From Dactylellina haptotyla (taxonomy: Eukaryota; Ascomycota; Orbiliomycetes; Orbiliales; Orbiliaceae): a stretch of 64,000 nucleotides of DNA. This document shows positions 21,571 through 33,713 of the stretch, piece by piece. The DNA is taken from the NCBI GenBank assembly GCA_031310005.1, contig CM062380.1:558001-622000 (forward strand), in the 5' to 3' direction. A program made the translations under genes and the position numbers. Under the pieces are notes generated by a model that was not told the origin of the DNA, made no database searches, and worked only from the letters and a program-made list of their open reading frames with translations. Each line of letters starts with the position of its first letter. Within the stretch, counting starts at the first letter, position 1.

Positions 21571-23693
21571 GGTGGGTAGGTGGCTTTCCGCATTTTTGGG
21601 CTGCACAAAAAATAGACAACAATGTCTTCACAATCAGCTTGTTTTCAAGCCAACTATGGTGTCGGATCTGAAGTTGAAGATTGGTTCTATCGAAGAAGCG
21701 AAAGCCGAACTGCCATCTTTTAAACATTCTAGTTTGAGGGATTTGGTAGATTCTTCATTGGGAAGAGCCTCGATCTCTTGATTATTGTAACCGAAAGCTA
21801 GCTTCCCATCACCGACACCTGGTCTGGTACTCCCTTCTACAGTATTTTGATATACTACGAGGCGGGTTGGTATTCTTGGCCTGCAGAATTCATGGTGTTA
21901 CAACAATACTGACTTGCCTGATTTGTTTAGGTTTGGAGCGGCGGCTCGTATTTCGACCAAGTGATCGAATATTGTTTATCAGTTTGCGCGATTGCTCTCT
22001 TGCAAGCTCTGGTATGATAGAAACCACCATCCCGATTAAGCCAGCGGGAGTAAGAAAGTCTTCGAACCTGCCTGTGTATGATAGATTGCTGGGGTATAGT
22101 TGGCTTGGCGACATTCGCCTCGTATTATGACGACCTGGAAGATTAAGCCAAATAAATGACTGAAGATTCAATATTTACATTTAAATAGTCACTCCTCAGA
22201 TCTGAAAGGCCGATATTTCAGCTGAGACTTTGGTATCTGCGTAGTTATACAAAAATCATCCGAATATTCACCTGCCATCTCCAACATTATCGATTAATTA
22301 TCGCGGGCATTTTGTAGATGTTGCATTAGGTGCAAACAACACATCTGAAGTGTACTCGAAGAAACCGGCGATGTGAAGCATGAAGTCACCACTAACGAAA
22401 GCTAGAAGGCGATGCTAATCAATAGTGGTAGAACGGGTTTCTTATTATTTCCGGAAATTAAGGGTCATATATTCTAGTCATGCCATAAAACCTCGCCCTT
22501 GGGTTGGAGTTTTGCGCGGCGCCGAGGACCATATTTACGAACTTAATCCGCAACATTTCCTCCGCCTTCAACAACTGGCGCGTTCGGGCAAATACGCACA
22601 GGACAAATGGTAAGCGTGAATATCTGTGTTATATGGGAGTTTCCGACTCAGCTAGGAAAATCTGCTCGGCGAGCCTGTGGATCTCCTAAATATAACCATA
22701 ATTTTGTTATCGAATATCGGAGCTTCGCTTATCTCAACACCATGTTGTACAAACATACATCGAAATGAGAACCTGTCGTTGCAAAGACGTGATAATAGAG
22801 CTGGTTTTCTCAACCCTATAAGGAGGTTGATTTAAGCTTGGCCAGGGTGAGGTCTAACCGCGTTAAATCTAATCCGCCAATCACAAGATATTTGTAGGGC
22901 TGTTGGTGCAATTCAGCGTGATATTGACAAATGTGAAGGCGCCAGCACATGTATGTCTCAATTTGTTTGTGTAACTAAAACTGAGATTTTGAATATGGCC
23001 TGCATGCTCGCACGGCACTAGGAATAAGGCTTTGGTAAAAAAAATTCCCTCGTTTCCATGATTATGCCCTGGTAATACGGCGAACTCTTGGATATTTCGG
23101 ATTTCTTCTCGTAGCTGGTTGTTTCTTCGAGCGATAGCGGAACCTAATGTGCTAATGGCTTGCTCATTGCCGTACGTCCGCTTGTTTGACAGTGGATCTC
23201 CCCGAAAAAATAGGCGATCACGACAGCTATATGTAGCTCCTTTCAAGACCCATCGATGTTCAAATTTAATTTGCGCAAGACCCTAGGCCTAGAATTGTTA
23301 TGTATGCTAGAAAATATTCATCGCTTGGACTCATAAGCCATCTTTTCCCCATTGAAAACAATATCTTTTCATCTCCTAGCGATATCTTCCCTTCGTAGGA
23401 ATAAGGTATCTACATCTTGAACAAATTTTTGAAAGCTCTCAGGCTGCATGAATAGTCCCTGAAGCGACCATAGTACTTCAGATTCTCCAGTAAGAGAATT
23501 TGAAAGAGGGCTTATTACGTTTAATGCACTACGCATCACACTACCGAGCAAGACTTTCGCCAAATCCTCCTTGAGCAAGTATCCGGCGAAGTCTTTGAGA
23601 AGCCTCCCGATGTCAAATTTGACACAAAAAATCCTAGCCAAATCATTAACTGGCTCTATACCGATCGGGCGTCATTTGGGCGACCTCGAGAAA
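21571..23693. other. Intergenic region with possible minus-strand coding relics
   Basis: No complete gene. Protein-like minus-strand stretches occur at 21890-22171 (PAGLIGMVVSIIPELAREQS) and 23369-23641 (RLLKDFAGYLLKEDLAKVL), and a frame of 121 codons lies at 22881-23246. They are separated by stretches with no open frame. They may be remains of one or more genes, but I recognise no family. Confidence 0.3.
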
Positions 23694-25109
23694 ATGTCGA
23701 ATACCATGGAACCTGCCCATACGATCCGACACAATACAAAGAATATCATGCAGTACGCTGCGGGACCGTTAACGCCGCCGACAACTCCCAAGAAAGAAAA
23801 GTTACAGATTCCACAAACGTTACAAGCTTTTCCGGCCGTTCAAAATAATTTACCGACCCCTCCGCCCTCACCTCACTCTAAGGGCGATAGTGCTCCTACA
23901 TTAGTCGCAAACGGTGGCCAAGATCTAACAAATTCTGCCGTTTATTCTGAGGAAAGTGTAGAATATATACGATTGAGCGAGAAAGAGCTCTACGAACGCC
24001 AGAAAGCTATATTTCTTCAGAATGCACGAGAATTGCGGAAACAGCATTATACGAGAATCGCAGCTCAAAAGATGGCCAAATACATCTCTTTGAGTTTTTC
24101 ATGGGCAGTCCCTATCAAATTCGAAGCTTGGATATGCCCTCTTCCGGAGACTGTTCAGTTCCAGAGAAGGGAGGTCATGCCGGGAAAAGCCCAAAGGGAT
24201 GCCACCTTTTCGTTCCCATTGTACAAACCATCTATCGGGGAACTGAACGAAAATATCCTTGTTGTAATTATGATGCAACTGGATTTTCCTTCCACACAGA
24301 GCATGAGGCTTGCATCGAAAAAGCTCAATAGAGTCTACGAGAAGAACTGGGAGGATATTTGCGACAGAATACTACCTAGAACCCGGCAACTATCGTACAT
24401 ACCTGGCTATTTACTCCCAGCGGGGTCGGTTGAGGAAAACTCGGAGATAAAAATGCGCCAACATTGCTATTGCATATCCTGGACTGTTCAAAACCTTCTA
24501 TCATCCTTTCGAGAGATAGATGAGAAATATAGGTCCGAGGTTTTGCAACAGGGCCTCCGTCGTGAATTATATAAAGCAGGAGAAATAAAGGCTCTACCCA
24601 ACGAATCTCCGCAGCCAAAGGTGTTAAAGGGGGCAACATATCCATTCTCACGGCTTCTGGAATATCTCTTGGAAAAGAACTTTGGTGGTGCGAGAAGGAG
24701 CAAGGAAAATCTCCCAAGATATCTCCGAGGTCTAACCATGCTAGAGAGGGGGACGGTCTTGGACAACAAGGAAGCTCAAATGGCTTTAAAATGGATGATA
24801 GAGTTGATTCTGTGGTATTTAGGGAAGGATAGGGCAGTCTATTATGCAATCAACGATTGCATTGACGGTGCAGAAGGTGGTGATGTCTTGATCAGCCAAG
24901 AAGAATATAGCAACTTTCTGCTAGGATTGAAGCCTGTTCAATTATGGGAACTTGTCCGACTAGTGGGTATTAAGTCGGAAGACATCATTGAGATTATGAA
25001 GAGTAGAGGATTTTGGCAATCAGAGGTAGGAGACTCGGATGGAGCGGAATCTGGGGATTTACAAGAAGAGTTTATATTAGCAAGGGTGAGACAGATTCTG
25101 GGTCTGTGA
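23694..25109 (+). CDS. F-box-like protein
   Basis: Intronless, 471 aa from the ATG at 23694; an alternative in-frame ATG at 23610 would add 28 residues. The N-terminus is Pro/Thr-rich (LTPPTTPKKEK, then PTPPPSPHS). An F-box-like helix set follows the start of the globular part (IGELNENILVVIMMQLDFPS, then MRLASKKLNRVYEKNWEDI), here placed at about residues 175-230 rather than at the N-terminus. The C-terminal ~230 residues are helical and unrecognised (ALKWMIELILWYLGKD, then LLGLKPVQLWELVRLVG). It is likely an SCF adaptor or a diverged relative. It is the third F-box-like gene within 18 kb, all on the plus strand. Confidence 0.65.
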   Translation: MSNTMEPAHTIRHNTKNIMQYAAGPLTPPTTPKKEKLQIPQTLQAFPAVQNNLPTPPPSPHSKGDSAPTLVANGGQDLTNSAVYSEESVEYIRLSEKELYERQKAIFLQNARELRKQHYTRIAAQKMAKYISLSFSWAVPIKFEAWICPLPETVQFQRREVMPGKAQRDATFSFPLYKPSIGELNENILVVIMMQLDFPSTQSMRLASKKLNRVYEKNWEDICDRILPRTRQLSYIPGYLLPAGSVEENSEIKMRQHCYCISWTVQNLLSSFREIDEKYRSEVLQQGLRRELYKAGEIKALPNESPQPKVLKGATYPFSRLLEYLLEKNFGGARRSKENLPRYLRGLTMLERGTVLDNKEAQMALKWMIELILWYLGKDRAVYYAINDCIDGAEGGDVLISQEEYSNFLLGLKPVQLWELVRLVGIKSEDIIEIMKSRGFWQSEVGDSDGAESGDLQEEFILARVRQILGL

Positions 25110-27230
25110 TAATCTTCAGCTTTTCTGTTCAGCTTTCAGCGCGTTACTTAGGAAGGGTCGTCCTGTGGATAAATTAGCCTTGATACTACTTACTTGTGAG
25201 CTTAAGATATTTGATGGATGCATGTTAGTTCTCTTCTTCGGAGTTTGATGATTTAAGGTGGGCAATGAGGAGTCATATTTAAAAAGCACTCTCGGATAAT
25301 TGATGCTGGTTAGACATTAATGGGCTGGAAATTCCTGAAATTCGTTTACGGTGCCTTTAGGTGAAGGTCGAAGTATCAAAACGGCCAAGGACTCTGGTGC
25401 TCTGGGCTAAGACATAAAATATGTGCCAAAGTCCACGATAAATTCTACATGCAAGTTAGCTTCTCTTCCCAAGGCTCATGTACATGGATATTTGCGAAAG
25501 GTCTAGGCATGCATCCAATTTTGAATTTTACGTCTGCGTGTGTAGTCATGGCATTTGCATTATTAGCCACTTGCGCTAGTCTCGTAAATACAAATTCTTG
25601 AAAGATATATTTTGCATATTCCAGTCCGAAAGTCTACATAACCGCTAAAATTATGAAAAGTAAAATAGCATACAAAACCTGAAGCTTCATTGTTCTACAG
25701 AGTATATAGATTACAATAAACGAAGTTTCTATCGGATATTCGACGGTTTGTTGCTCACCAGTTTAAAAACATTTAATTTAGGTTATACCTAAATATGTAG
25801 TCCGGATTTGGTAGTTGCGTATCTAAGAGCTGCCCTGTGGTCGATGGTTCTGTACAGATAAAAACCGTTGAGCCGAGGATATGATCGTAATCAGTAAAAC
25901 GTTCCTAAAATCGATTCGCATTATGATCCAGGGCTTTGTTTTTTTACCATTTTCGTCTAAATACGAGGTCGGAGGCTTGTCTCGGCAAGCTGACACCAGA
26001 AGGGACTCGGCACTACAAGGATTACATTCTGATTACTATGCATTGTATTTGTAGGCAGCTCAGCTATATTATAGATACGGAGAGAAAACTTGTTAATCTG
26101 ATATGCGAACTGCCTATAACGCTGGCGGAAAACTTCCTTGGCGGGTTTATCGAAGAACTAGGGAATATTCCGATGGTGCAACCGGGCCACCCCGTTCTTA
26201 TTGTCCCTGCGGCGCAAGCGAGAACTTAAACTTTAAAATAAATTACAAGTCCCCAGCATATAAATCCTCCTTATAGTATTAATACTGATTTTTAATTACA
26301 TTTTGCTCTATCAACCCCTACAAACTAAAAGTTTGTACCATCTTTTTAACGGACCGCTTAACACAATCTGAAGACTTGAATTGTTGAGATTATCCCGGTC
26401 AGTAGAGAGCCTTAAGAACAATTGAAACGGATCTTGACGGCCAACTAGGGACTTTGATTTGGCCAGGGACTATGCTTCTGCTGACTCTTGGATATCTCCC
26501 CAAGCTTCTTGGGTGCCACAGGTTTGGTTGCACAAGCGCTGCGCTGGAAGGCCCAACCTTACGTACTTCCTAAACAATCAGTTCAGGCACCAAAGTGCAA
26601 CGACTACAACACTTATTCAGCCCCTGCGTCCGTTTTGGGAATCAAAAATTTGGTGCCAAGTTCTTGTCTACCCTTATGCGAATTTCGCAATACGACATCT
26701 CACTGATGGGGAAAATAGGAAACCCTGGACGACAACTCCTTTGTATAAGGAGAATCCCGGCTAGCATACACAAAATCTGCGAGTACGGAATCCCAAGCTC
26801 AAGCCGAGTATCATTGTGTTCCAATCACTGAATGTCTTTGTCGCGCTGCCGAGCCGCAAGGGAATTCCTGATTGAAGGATTTCGAGCGACTACCTTGGAT
26901 ATTACGTACGAAAATAGCAGGTTGCAAGATATGTTTCGAAGACCTTATCTTGAGTAATCAAATAATCTTCATCGGTATCAACTCACGCCTTCGCGCCTAG
27001 TGGAGACCTGAAATGAGAGCTGTATAAACTTCAGCATTTGCAAAATGACTATATAAGGAGAGATACTGCTGCTCTTCATCAAACTCCCATCCTCATCATC
27101 CTCATCGCCTTCATAGCTACCACTATCAGGATAATCCTCAAAGGTCTACAGACTTCAGTCTCTCCTCACAGAATCCTCGTTCTAGTTTTCCATCTATTAG
27201 TCCTACAGTACCAATAACGGGCATTACACA
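25110..27230. other. Intergenic region and promoter of the secreted-protein gene
   Basis: AT-rich. A 97-codon plus frame at 25936-26229 (ending near ITLAENFLGGFIEELG) looks somewhat protein-like but matches nothing I know. The last ~170 bp before 27231 are CT-rich leader. Confidence 0.4.
27050..27057 (+). promoter_or_regulatory. TATA box of the secreted-protein gene
   Basis: TATATAAG, about 175 bp upstream of the ATG at 27231, followed by a CT-rich leader. Spacing fits a start site near 27085 and a ~145-nt leader. Confidence 0.55.
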
Positions 27231-27854
27231 ATGCGTTTCTCTACTATTGTCACCACTCTTGCCACCACTGCTCTTGTAGCATCTCATCCAGCTGCCAACC
27301 CAGCGTCCATCAGCTCAGATGTTCCTGCATGGATTGAATCACTCAAGGATGCCACCCCAGAGGCCGTGATCAGAGTCAAGGATATCGATCCAAACTCCCC
27401 TCAGGGCGACTTGATTGTCGGCCGAGTTTATAACCTCAACGAAACTGAAACCGAATCCAGCTCTACCAGCACCCTTGCAAAGAGGTACTCTAAGGACTGC
27501 GACAAGGGGCCATTCTGGGTTTTCCAGGATCCCGTTCAGCGAATGAAGGATTCTGTATGTAACTTCATGAATGGAAACGGTCCACCGCAGTACGGTGGTA
27601 GCAAGGCCTTCCAATGGGATCACTATAGCAGCGCTTCGGGAAGCTGGGAACAGGTCAGGGATATCAATGGAGGTCTCAAGAAGGGTTGGTGGTATTTGAA
27701 GGCTCCTCGAGGTGCCGCCTGGGATTGGAACGCTTGTTTCAACACCTACTTTGAGCTTATCTGGGCTTGTAAAGGAAAGAACCCAGATACTGCTGGTGGA
27801 AAAATTTGGGGATATGGATCTGGCTGGGATGCATCCATCACTTTCACCAACTAA
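27231..27854 (+). CDS. Small secreted protein with Kex2-type propeptide
   Basis: Intronless, 207 aa. A signal peptide (MRFSTIVTTLATTALVASHP) is followed by a propeptide of about 65 residues ending at a dibasic site, KR at 84-85. The mature part would be residues 86-207, Trp- and Gly-rich, with four cysteines (90, 110, 169 and 180) that could form two disulfides. I do not recognise the fold; the layout (signal, propeptide, KR, compact Cys-containing domain) is common among fungal effectors and secreted antimicrobial proteins. A TATA box and CT-rich leader suggest regulated, strong expression. Function unknown. Confidence 0.8.
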   Translation: MRFSTIVTTLATTALVASHPAANPASISSDVPAWIESLKDATPEAVIRVKDIDPNSPQGDLIVGRVYNLNETETESSSTSTLAKRYSKDCDKGPFWVFQDPVQRMKDSVCNFMNGNGPPQYGGSKAFQWDHYSSASGSWEQVRDINGGLKKGWWYLKAPRGAAWDWNACFNTYFELIWACKGKNPDTAGGKIWGYGSGWDASITFTN

Positions 27855-28306
27855 ATTGAGGAACCCCAAAGGTCTATAACAATAGCTTTCCTCTCAATTT
27901 GATCCCCAATCTTCGGGGCCTGACACTAGACTGAACCAATATTCACTTCTTTCTTATCTATTTTAACTCCAGAAACTTTTTTTAGAAATATTTATCCTTT
28001 CACATCTGTATCTAACTACTTACCCTGATATTCGGCCAAATATCAAGTACATTCATTTCAACCAGCTTCCGCTCATTGTTAAGATTTTGAAAGTATTCAC
28101 GCACATATTATTGTGTCTCATTTCGGAGTATCATATGATATTCAAGCCGCTCGCCGATTTTCACGTATACCCAACTTGATGTGCGACCAGTGTACCATAA
28201 ACTACATTGAATATTAAATTTCCATACTTTCGGTAATCCGGCTTTAAACTAAACCATATCGCTCCCAAAATCATCAATGGCTAACTGATAAAAGCAAAAT
28301 TTTCGT
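27855..28306. other. Intergenic region between convergent genes
   Basis: AT-rich 3' flanks of the secreted-protein gene and the minus-strand PhiA-like gene. Nothing else seen. Confidence 0.5.
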
Positions 28307-29014
28307 TTACTGCCAGGCAGCGGCTATATCGTAGCTACGTCCGGCGTAATACACAAGACGGAATACGAAGCAATCGGCTTTCCTCTTCGTTGGTACACTG
28401 GCGTCCTGAACTAAATTATGCGTAGATCCTCCTTTCGCCATTATGATCCTATCTTTGAAGACTTTCCACGGCCCACTTCTGGTACTTTCTTTGTTGATCG
28501 GACATCCCAGCCAGTAGCCTCCCTCGGACAACCGATTGTACAGCTGCGGACTCCCTTCTGATGGTGCCTTAGCCGCATAGAAACCTCTAGTCGTGGAGTT
28601 TTGAGGTATATTATTAGCAGTAATATGTGCTGAGGTGTACGATAAAACTCCATTCCGATCAATGAACACCTGCTGACCACCAGGAGCGGGTTCTGTCAAT
28701 GTGAGGACTCCGGTGGACCAAAGTTGCACCATGGTCTCTTTCTTCTTCGGACACGCTTTCTTATCTGGAAGATCGCAAGATGTCGGCTTTCCGATCCAGA
28801 ATGTGCCATTTGATGCGTTTAACAATTTGTTTTGAAAAGGGATTCCTTGAGGGTCTTGGCTTGTGGCGGTGAGGGGGCCAGGCTGCTGCTCAGGGACACC
28901 AAAGTCGATAACTGGTGTCGCGGCTGGTGCCTGACCTATTGCCGCAGCTGGTCCTTGCGGAGCGGCGGTGACGGCCACGATCAAAGAGAGAAAAGCCGCA
29001 GCTTTGACGATCAT
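28307..29014 (-). CDS. PhiA-like secreted cell-wall protein
   Basis: Intronless, 235 aa. A signal peptide (MIVKAAAFLSLIVAVTAAP) and a Pro/Ala-rich linker precede the PhiA-like domain: NGTFWIGKPTSC, then CPKKKETMV, PGGQQVFIDRNGVLSYTSAH, GGYWLGCPI and DCFVFRLVYY. The order and the Cys positions follow Aspergillus PhiA and related IgE-binding-like proteins, which are cell-wall proteins needed for phialide and conidium development. A role in the wall or conidiation is inferred from the family. It is transcribed towards the neighbouring secreted-protein gene. Confidence 0.82.
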   Translation of the reverse strand: MIVKAAAFLSLIVAVTAAPQGPAAAIGQAPAATPVIDFGVPEQQPGPLTATSQDPQGIPFQNKLLNASNGTFWIGKPTSCDLPDKKACPKKKETMVQLWSTGVLTLTEPAPGGQQVFIDRNGVLSYTSAHITANNIPQNSTTRGFYAAKAPSEGSPQLYNRLSEGGYWLGCPINKESTRSGPWKVFKDRIIMAKGGSTHNLVQDASVPTKRKADCFVFRLVYYAGRSYDIAAAWQ

Positions 29015-30696
29015 TTTTGTTTCATACGCAGTCGAATGAACATATATCTGGTGTTTTCAAGGGAGTGACGAAGGTGCGGCGCACCGTTGGATGGAACGAA
29101 TGCGAATGGCGCTGGTCGAGAGAACAAAATTTATGAAAGTTTCTCTTTCGTGAAACGAATCGTACCTCCCCTTCTTCTTATAAAACTCTATACAATTGAG
29201 ATTAAATACAAGGTTGGTCACTAGTTGGGACAATCAATCACGCATTCTGGCCTCTGAGCTGGTCGTTTGCTTAAAGTCTGGGGATAGTTGTCGAGACGTT
29301 AGCTTGAATCCGACTAGTCAAGCCTCGAAATGCCCAAGTTGGTTAGCTGTAGCCCCCATACGGTTGGAACAACACAACAAAATATGTGGCTCGAATAGCC
29401 CAGATAGCTCGGACGATGAGATTTTGGGGGCTTTGGAAGAGAGGCTCCGTGCGCGCTGCCCCAAGCTTCCTGGCTATCGGTTTGATAACCTTATTGATGA
29501 TTGAGCCTGCCTTTCATGGCACGTAGATGTGACTTCGGTAAACCGGATAACTCTGAAGCTTTACCTATCTAGCTAACAATAGTGTCACATTGTGAGAATG
29601 GTACGCGAAGTTAGCGGCCGGAAGACCGCTCAGGGACGGTCGGGTTCGGCCTCTTTATTTGAAAGGCTGACATCTTAATTAAGAAGGACAGCGGCGCCTG
29701 GTCTACTTGGTATTGCAGGTTTGGATAGCTGTCAAAGAAGTTTCGGGATCTGGCACATATGCATAGCTTCGAAGCTTCGACTTTTTCCCGAATAGGGAAG
29801 TACAACACTTTCAACACGGAGTGTTTACATCACGTCCGGCGGTTCTCCGTTTCCGCCGGCGTGCCTCGATTTGCGGGTTGGGTCTTTGTTTCTTTCCCAA
29901 CTTTAGCACCGTAATGAAATACGAAATTTTCCGAGGGTCTTATTACTCGCCCAAATTGTAGCGGCAGACTTTTGCAAGCTTTGCTATAGGAGGGGCCCCC
30001 GTATATCGGACAGGGTCAGAGTCCGATCTTTAGTATCCATGGTGACCTGCAGCCGGAATAAATGATGACGGTGAATATTTTATGTTTATTAAATGTGGAG
30101 AAAGAGCAAATAGTGAAGATGCTTTCTCAAATTGTCATATTAGATGCATCGAGGGAGTGCAAAGCTGGGATTGGTTAGGCTCCAGGGTCGCGAGCCGAAA
30201 ACCGATCTTCTTTTCTTATAGCCGTAATGCCTAACTAGGGGAATCTTAGAGCAGGGGTTAGACTGAGCGGCATATGCATATGCATACCTTGAGAAAAAAG
30301 TCCCAGGAAACTTGATAGGCAAAGTCAGATCGTCAAAATCGCCATATTTGCATATGCGCGAAAATACTGATAAAATATGGTATAATTTTGTCGTCAATGT
30401 CGCAAGACCACAAGACTCGAATGATCAAAAATTATGAAGGCATTTTACAGCACACAAGTTTCATTTTCGCCACCGCCTTTATTTCGAAGTCTAGTAAAAG
30501 ATCTTTTTGCTGAGTGTATTATTCATACGTGGAAATTGTTGAAATCGGGTATTCCCAAAATAAAATGGGATAAGTACGATCTTTTTTGGTAATATGGAGA
30601 TTTAGGCCTCGCGTGATATGCTGCCCCCGTGCTTTTTTTCGGGCAACTTCTTTGAACTTTAGGAGAGAGAAACTCAACATTGGGACGTCTTATGTA

Positions 30697-31197
30697 ATGA
30701 CACCGGGTCTCGAGAGCCAAAACCCCCAGATCCGGCCTTTTGGTCGACCCTCGTATCTGAGACTAGAATCTCGTCAAGCTCAAGAAACTATTGGCTACCA
30801 CGGTGGCATTTTCTCCACTTGCCAGGAGGAAAAAATGGACCCAAACGATGGAGGCTATTTGCAGAAGATAATTAAACTCACCGGTGGATATTGTCTCATA
30901 AACAATCCGCGTCGTATGAAGAGTAGACAGGTTTTCGCCAGCAGACGGCCGGGTCTGGATCTGTCCTTTCGTCAAGAAATTTGTGGGTTTTCAGATCGAC
31001 AACAGTACAGTAAGCAAAGCATAGACACCGAGGAAGAAAACCCCACTTTCGCGGTTTCTTCGATCGACGCCCAACAAGAGAGATCCCTGGCGGATCATGA
31101 GGCTAAGAAAGGCCTGCATGTTATTAAAACCGATATCCACAGGAGATCTGGCCCAGTTCCGGTTCGGATATCTTGCACCTCTCCACTATGGTGCTAG
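30697..31197 (+). CDS. Doubtful 166-codon reading frame
   Basis: Open from an ATG at 30697 (the frame is open further up to about 30586). The product is hydrophilic with no signal peptide, no membrane segment and no domain I recognise. Its length is only slightly above what chance would give in a window of this size. It is included because nothing else explains the stretch; it may be noncoding. Confidence 0.15.
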   Translation: MTPGLESQNPQIRPFGRPSYLRLESRQAQETIGYHGGIFSTCQEEKMDPNDGGYLQKIIKLTGGYCLINNPRRMKSRQVFASRRPGLDLSFRQEICGFSDRQQYSKQSIDTEEENPTFAVSSIDAQQERSLADHEAKKGLHVIKTDIHRRSGPVPVRISCTSPLWC

Positions 31198-33705
31198 TGT
31201 GCTCCCAGGGCGAATTAATTGTCGCGTCGTCTGCAAGGTATATCTGCGAATGAAACGCTTGTACGTATGTATCTAGAAATCGGACGACCACCACGTGGAA
31301 TACCGAGTTTGCATATACCCTGGAGGCAAAGGCTACCGTCTTTACAGGGAAAAAAATACCGAGAACCGCAAGTCCCCTTGGTGATCTTCCATTTTCCTTT
31401 ACGAGGCTGTTCTCTTGTGAGCAATCACAGCACAGACGGTATTGGTACACTAATACCTACCTAAGAGATTTAGGTAAGCCTTGACAGATAGATTTTGCAT
31501 AGCGGGATGAAATTAAAACCCTGATGGCAATGTCTCAACCTTAATGACTGGAGTGGAAAACGGCAGATGTAAGCGAAAGGAAAGATAATAACAAAGGTAC
31601 AATTATACAAGCGGAGCAGGAGCGATAGGTTGAAGAAAAAAGAAAGAAAGAAAAGGCAGGCGCGTGGGCCAGTCTTTCGTTTTCTTTTTCGTTCTGAGTT
31701 TCCAACCTGCAGCCTACATGCAACCCCCATGTATGCATATTGGTGTAGAGAAAGAGGATTTATGCGACGTGTGTATAAAAAATCACTGGCCAAGACCGCG
31801 TTCTCGAAGAAATCGCACACCTTTCAGCCCCCAAATGATGTGATCGTTGCCAACACCTACGCGTTGGAGGGGAAAGGGCCACAAGACATGTTGGCAAATG
31901 CGTGCTCCCGTCTTGACTCTTTCTTGTCTGTCGTGATTTCATGGGATGGGCTTTGTTCAAGCAATTTGGAGAATGCATTGGCAAATGCTTGATATTGCTT
32001 GAAGATGCTTGACGACGGGACAAGACATGGACAAGAGATTTACGGTGCGAGACCTGGGACGGATTCAACGTCATTGCATATAAACTCGAGATTTGGTATG
32101 ACTTTTGGAGGTATCATAGGAGGATGAAGGATATATCGATTTTACACGAGAAGGAAACATTGCGGCAGTGGAAGGTGGATCCCCCACGAGAAAGACGCCT
32201 TAATCAGCTAAAAGATGGTCATGGGAAGTTCCATTTCTAAGATTTTGTTTTTTGGTGCATGGAGACACGTCCTGCAGAAATGGAGTCGAGTTTTGCGACC
32301 ACGGAATGTGAGTTTGGGTTATCCAAACAGGCCCTGAATTTTTATTTTAGCGAAAGTAACTCTCATCTTGGGCCGAATGCGACCCAGGCACACAGAAATA
32401 CATAAGAGACGGTTTATATGATATTTGAACCCTGGCTGTCTCAGGAGCTAATGCAATGCGTGGAGGATCACTACCCTTGAAGGGAAGAAGGCGTTGACTA
32501 TTCAATTGTTTTCTCTTTATTCCATCCCACCATGGCTTTTATTACCCTGATACTCATATTTCTTGTGTGCATTTTGGCGTATTTTCTTGCAGGGTGAGAT
32601 GGAACGCGAGAGCTCGCAGGTATTGTGAGATTACTTACAATAGTTTCCACGTCTCTAATGCCGGCACTGTGATCATATGACTTGCTAGAGGTCTAGATGC
32701 GGGGAAGCCAAGACCGATGATAGTTCGGTTGAAGCAAGCTGTCCTGCTCCGGCCTTAGCGTTTGACTAGTGGTGATACCGTGTTGTGGTGTTTATATCCG
32801 TCCACATTTTGGTGCCTCTCGACACTCGCAATGCGGAATGGGAAAAAAAGAAGCCTCGCAAACTGGCATCCCGCGAGTTCGGCGAGCAGGAGGGACGTGC
32901 ATCGTCATTATCCAACCGGGTGGTGGTGATAAAATAGCTAATAGCAGGCCGCGGTAAGCAGGGGACGATATCCTGTTGGCTCGCTCCTCCGCGCATCTCT
33001 CCGCGTGGGTGTTTGTGAGGAATGTCGTTGTCCTGGCCGGTTATTGCGTGCTCGACTGACACAATCACGCGGCAAACTGATTGGATGCCCGGCGCAGGGA
33101 TACCTCCACCCACACCGACGACTCGCCTTAACCGCACCTCGACTCTGCTCGACCGCACCTCGTCCACCACCGAAAGTGCCCCCGCCAAGCCGCACTCAAG
33201 GCGCCGGGTCCGATGGGACCCTGTGGGGAATGCGTGTGTCCCAGCAGATATCTATCTCAATCGCTGATGTCAAGTTGCCTTCCAGATGGCACCTTTCCGC
33301 TTCCAGAGGCCCGCAGGAAGAGCTCGCAGGTCGCTAACGATAGGCTGATTGATGCTTTGCAATATGCACCTGGTCAAGCGAGTATTTCGGATCTGCTCAG
33401 GAGCGAAAGGGTTCCCCCGAGTTCTCGCTCGCTCCTTCTCGCTCACCACCACAATGGAGCATGTGGGATCCGTGGATCCAGAACTCCGGGTGCACGCTAG
33501 TTCACAGATTCAAGCTTAGCAGCTACCTAGCGCGCATGCAATTGTTTCTCCACCAGAAGGACGGACGAAGGAAAAGCAAACTAAAAAACTTCCGCCGATT
33601 AGATAAAAAATTTTGCTGAACTGATTAGCAAGCGGGTCGGGACCTTGTCCCATCCCATCATACCGTGCATCACACACCAGCTTAGGAAGCTCCGGATCGC
33701 AAATA

Positions 33706-33713
33706 TATATAAA
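33706..33713 (+). promoter_or_regulatory. TATA box of the sulfate permease gene
   Basis: TATATAAA, about 200 bp before the ATG at 33913, followed by a CT-rich leader. A TATATATATCA/TGATACATATATA inverted pair around a T run lies in the leader at about 33820-33852. Confidence 0.55.

Noticed and set aside
25936-26229. Plus 97-codon frame
   Set aside because: No signal, domain or splice partner; kept only as a note in the intergenic entry.
32766-33337. Frames of 110-140 codons on both strands
   Set aside because: They overlap each other in a GC-rich block with few stops by chance; products are low-quality and Arg/Pro-rich.
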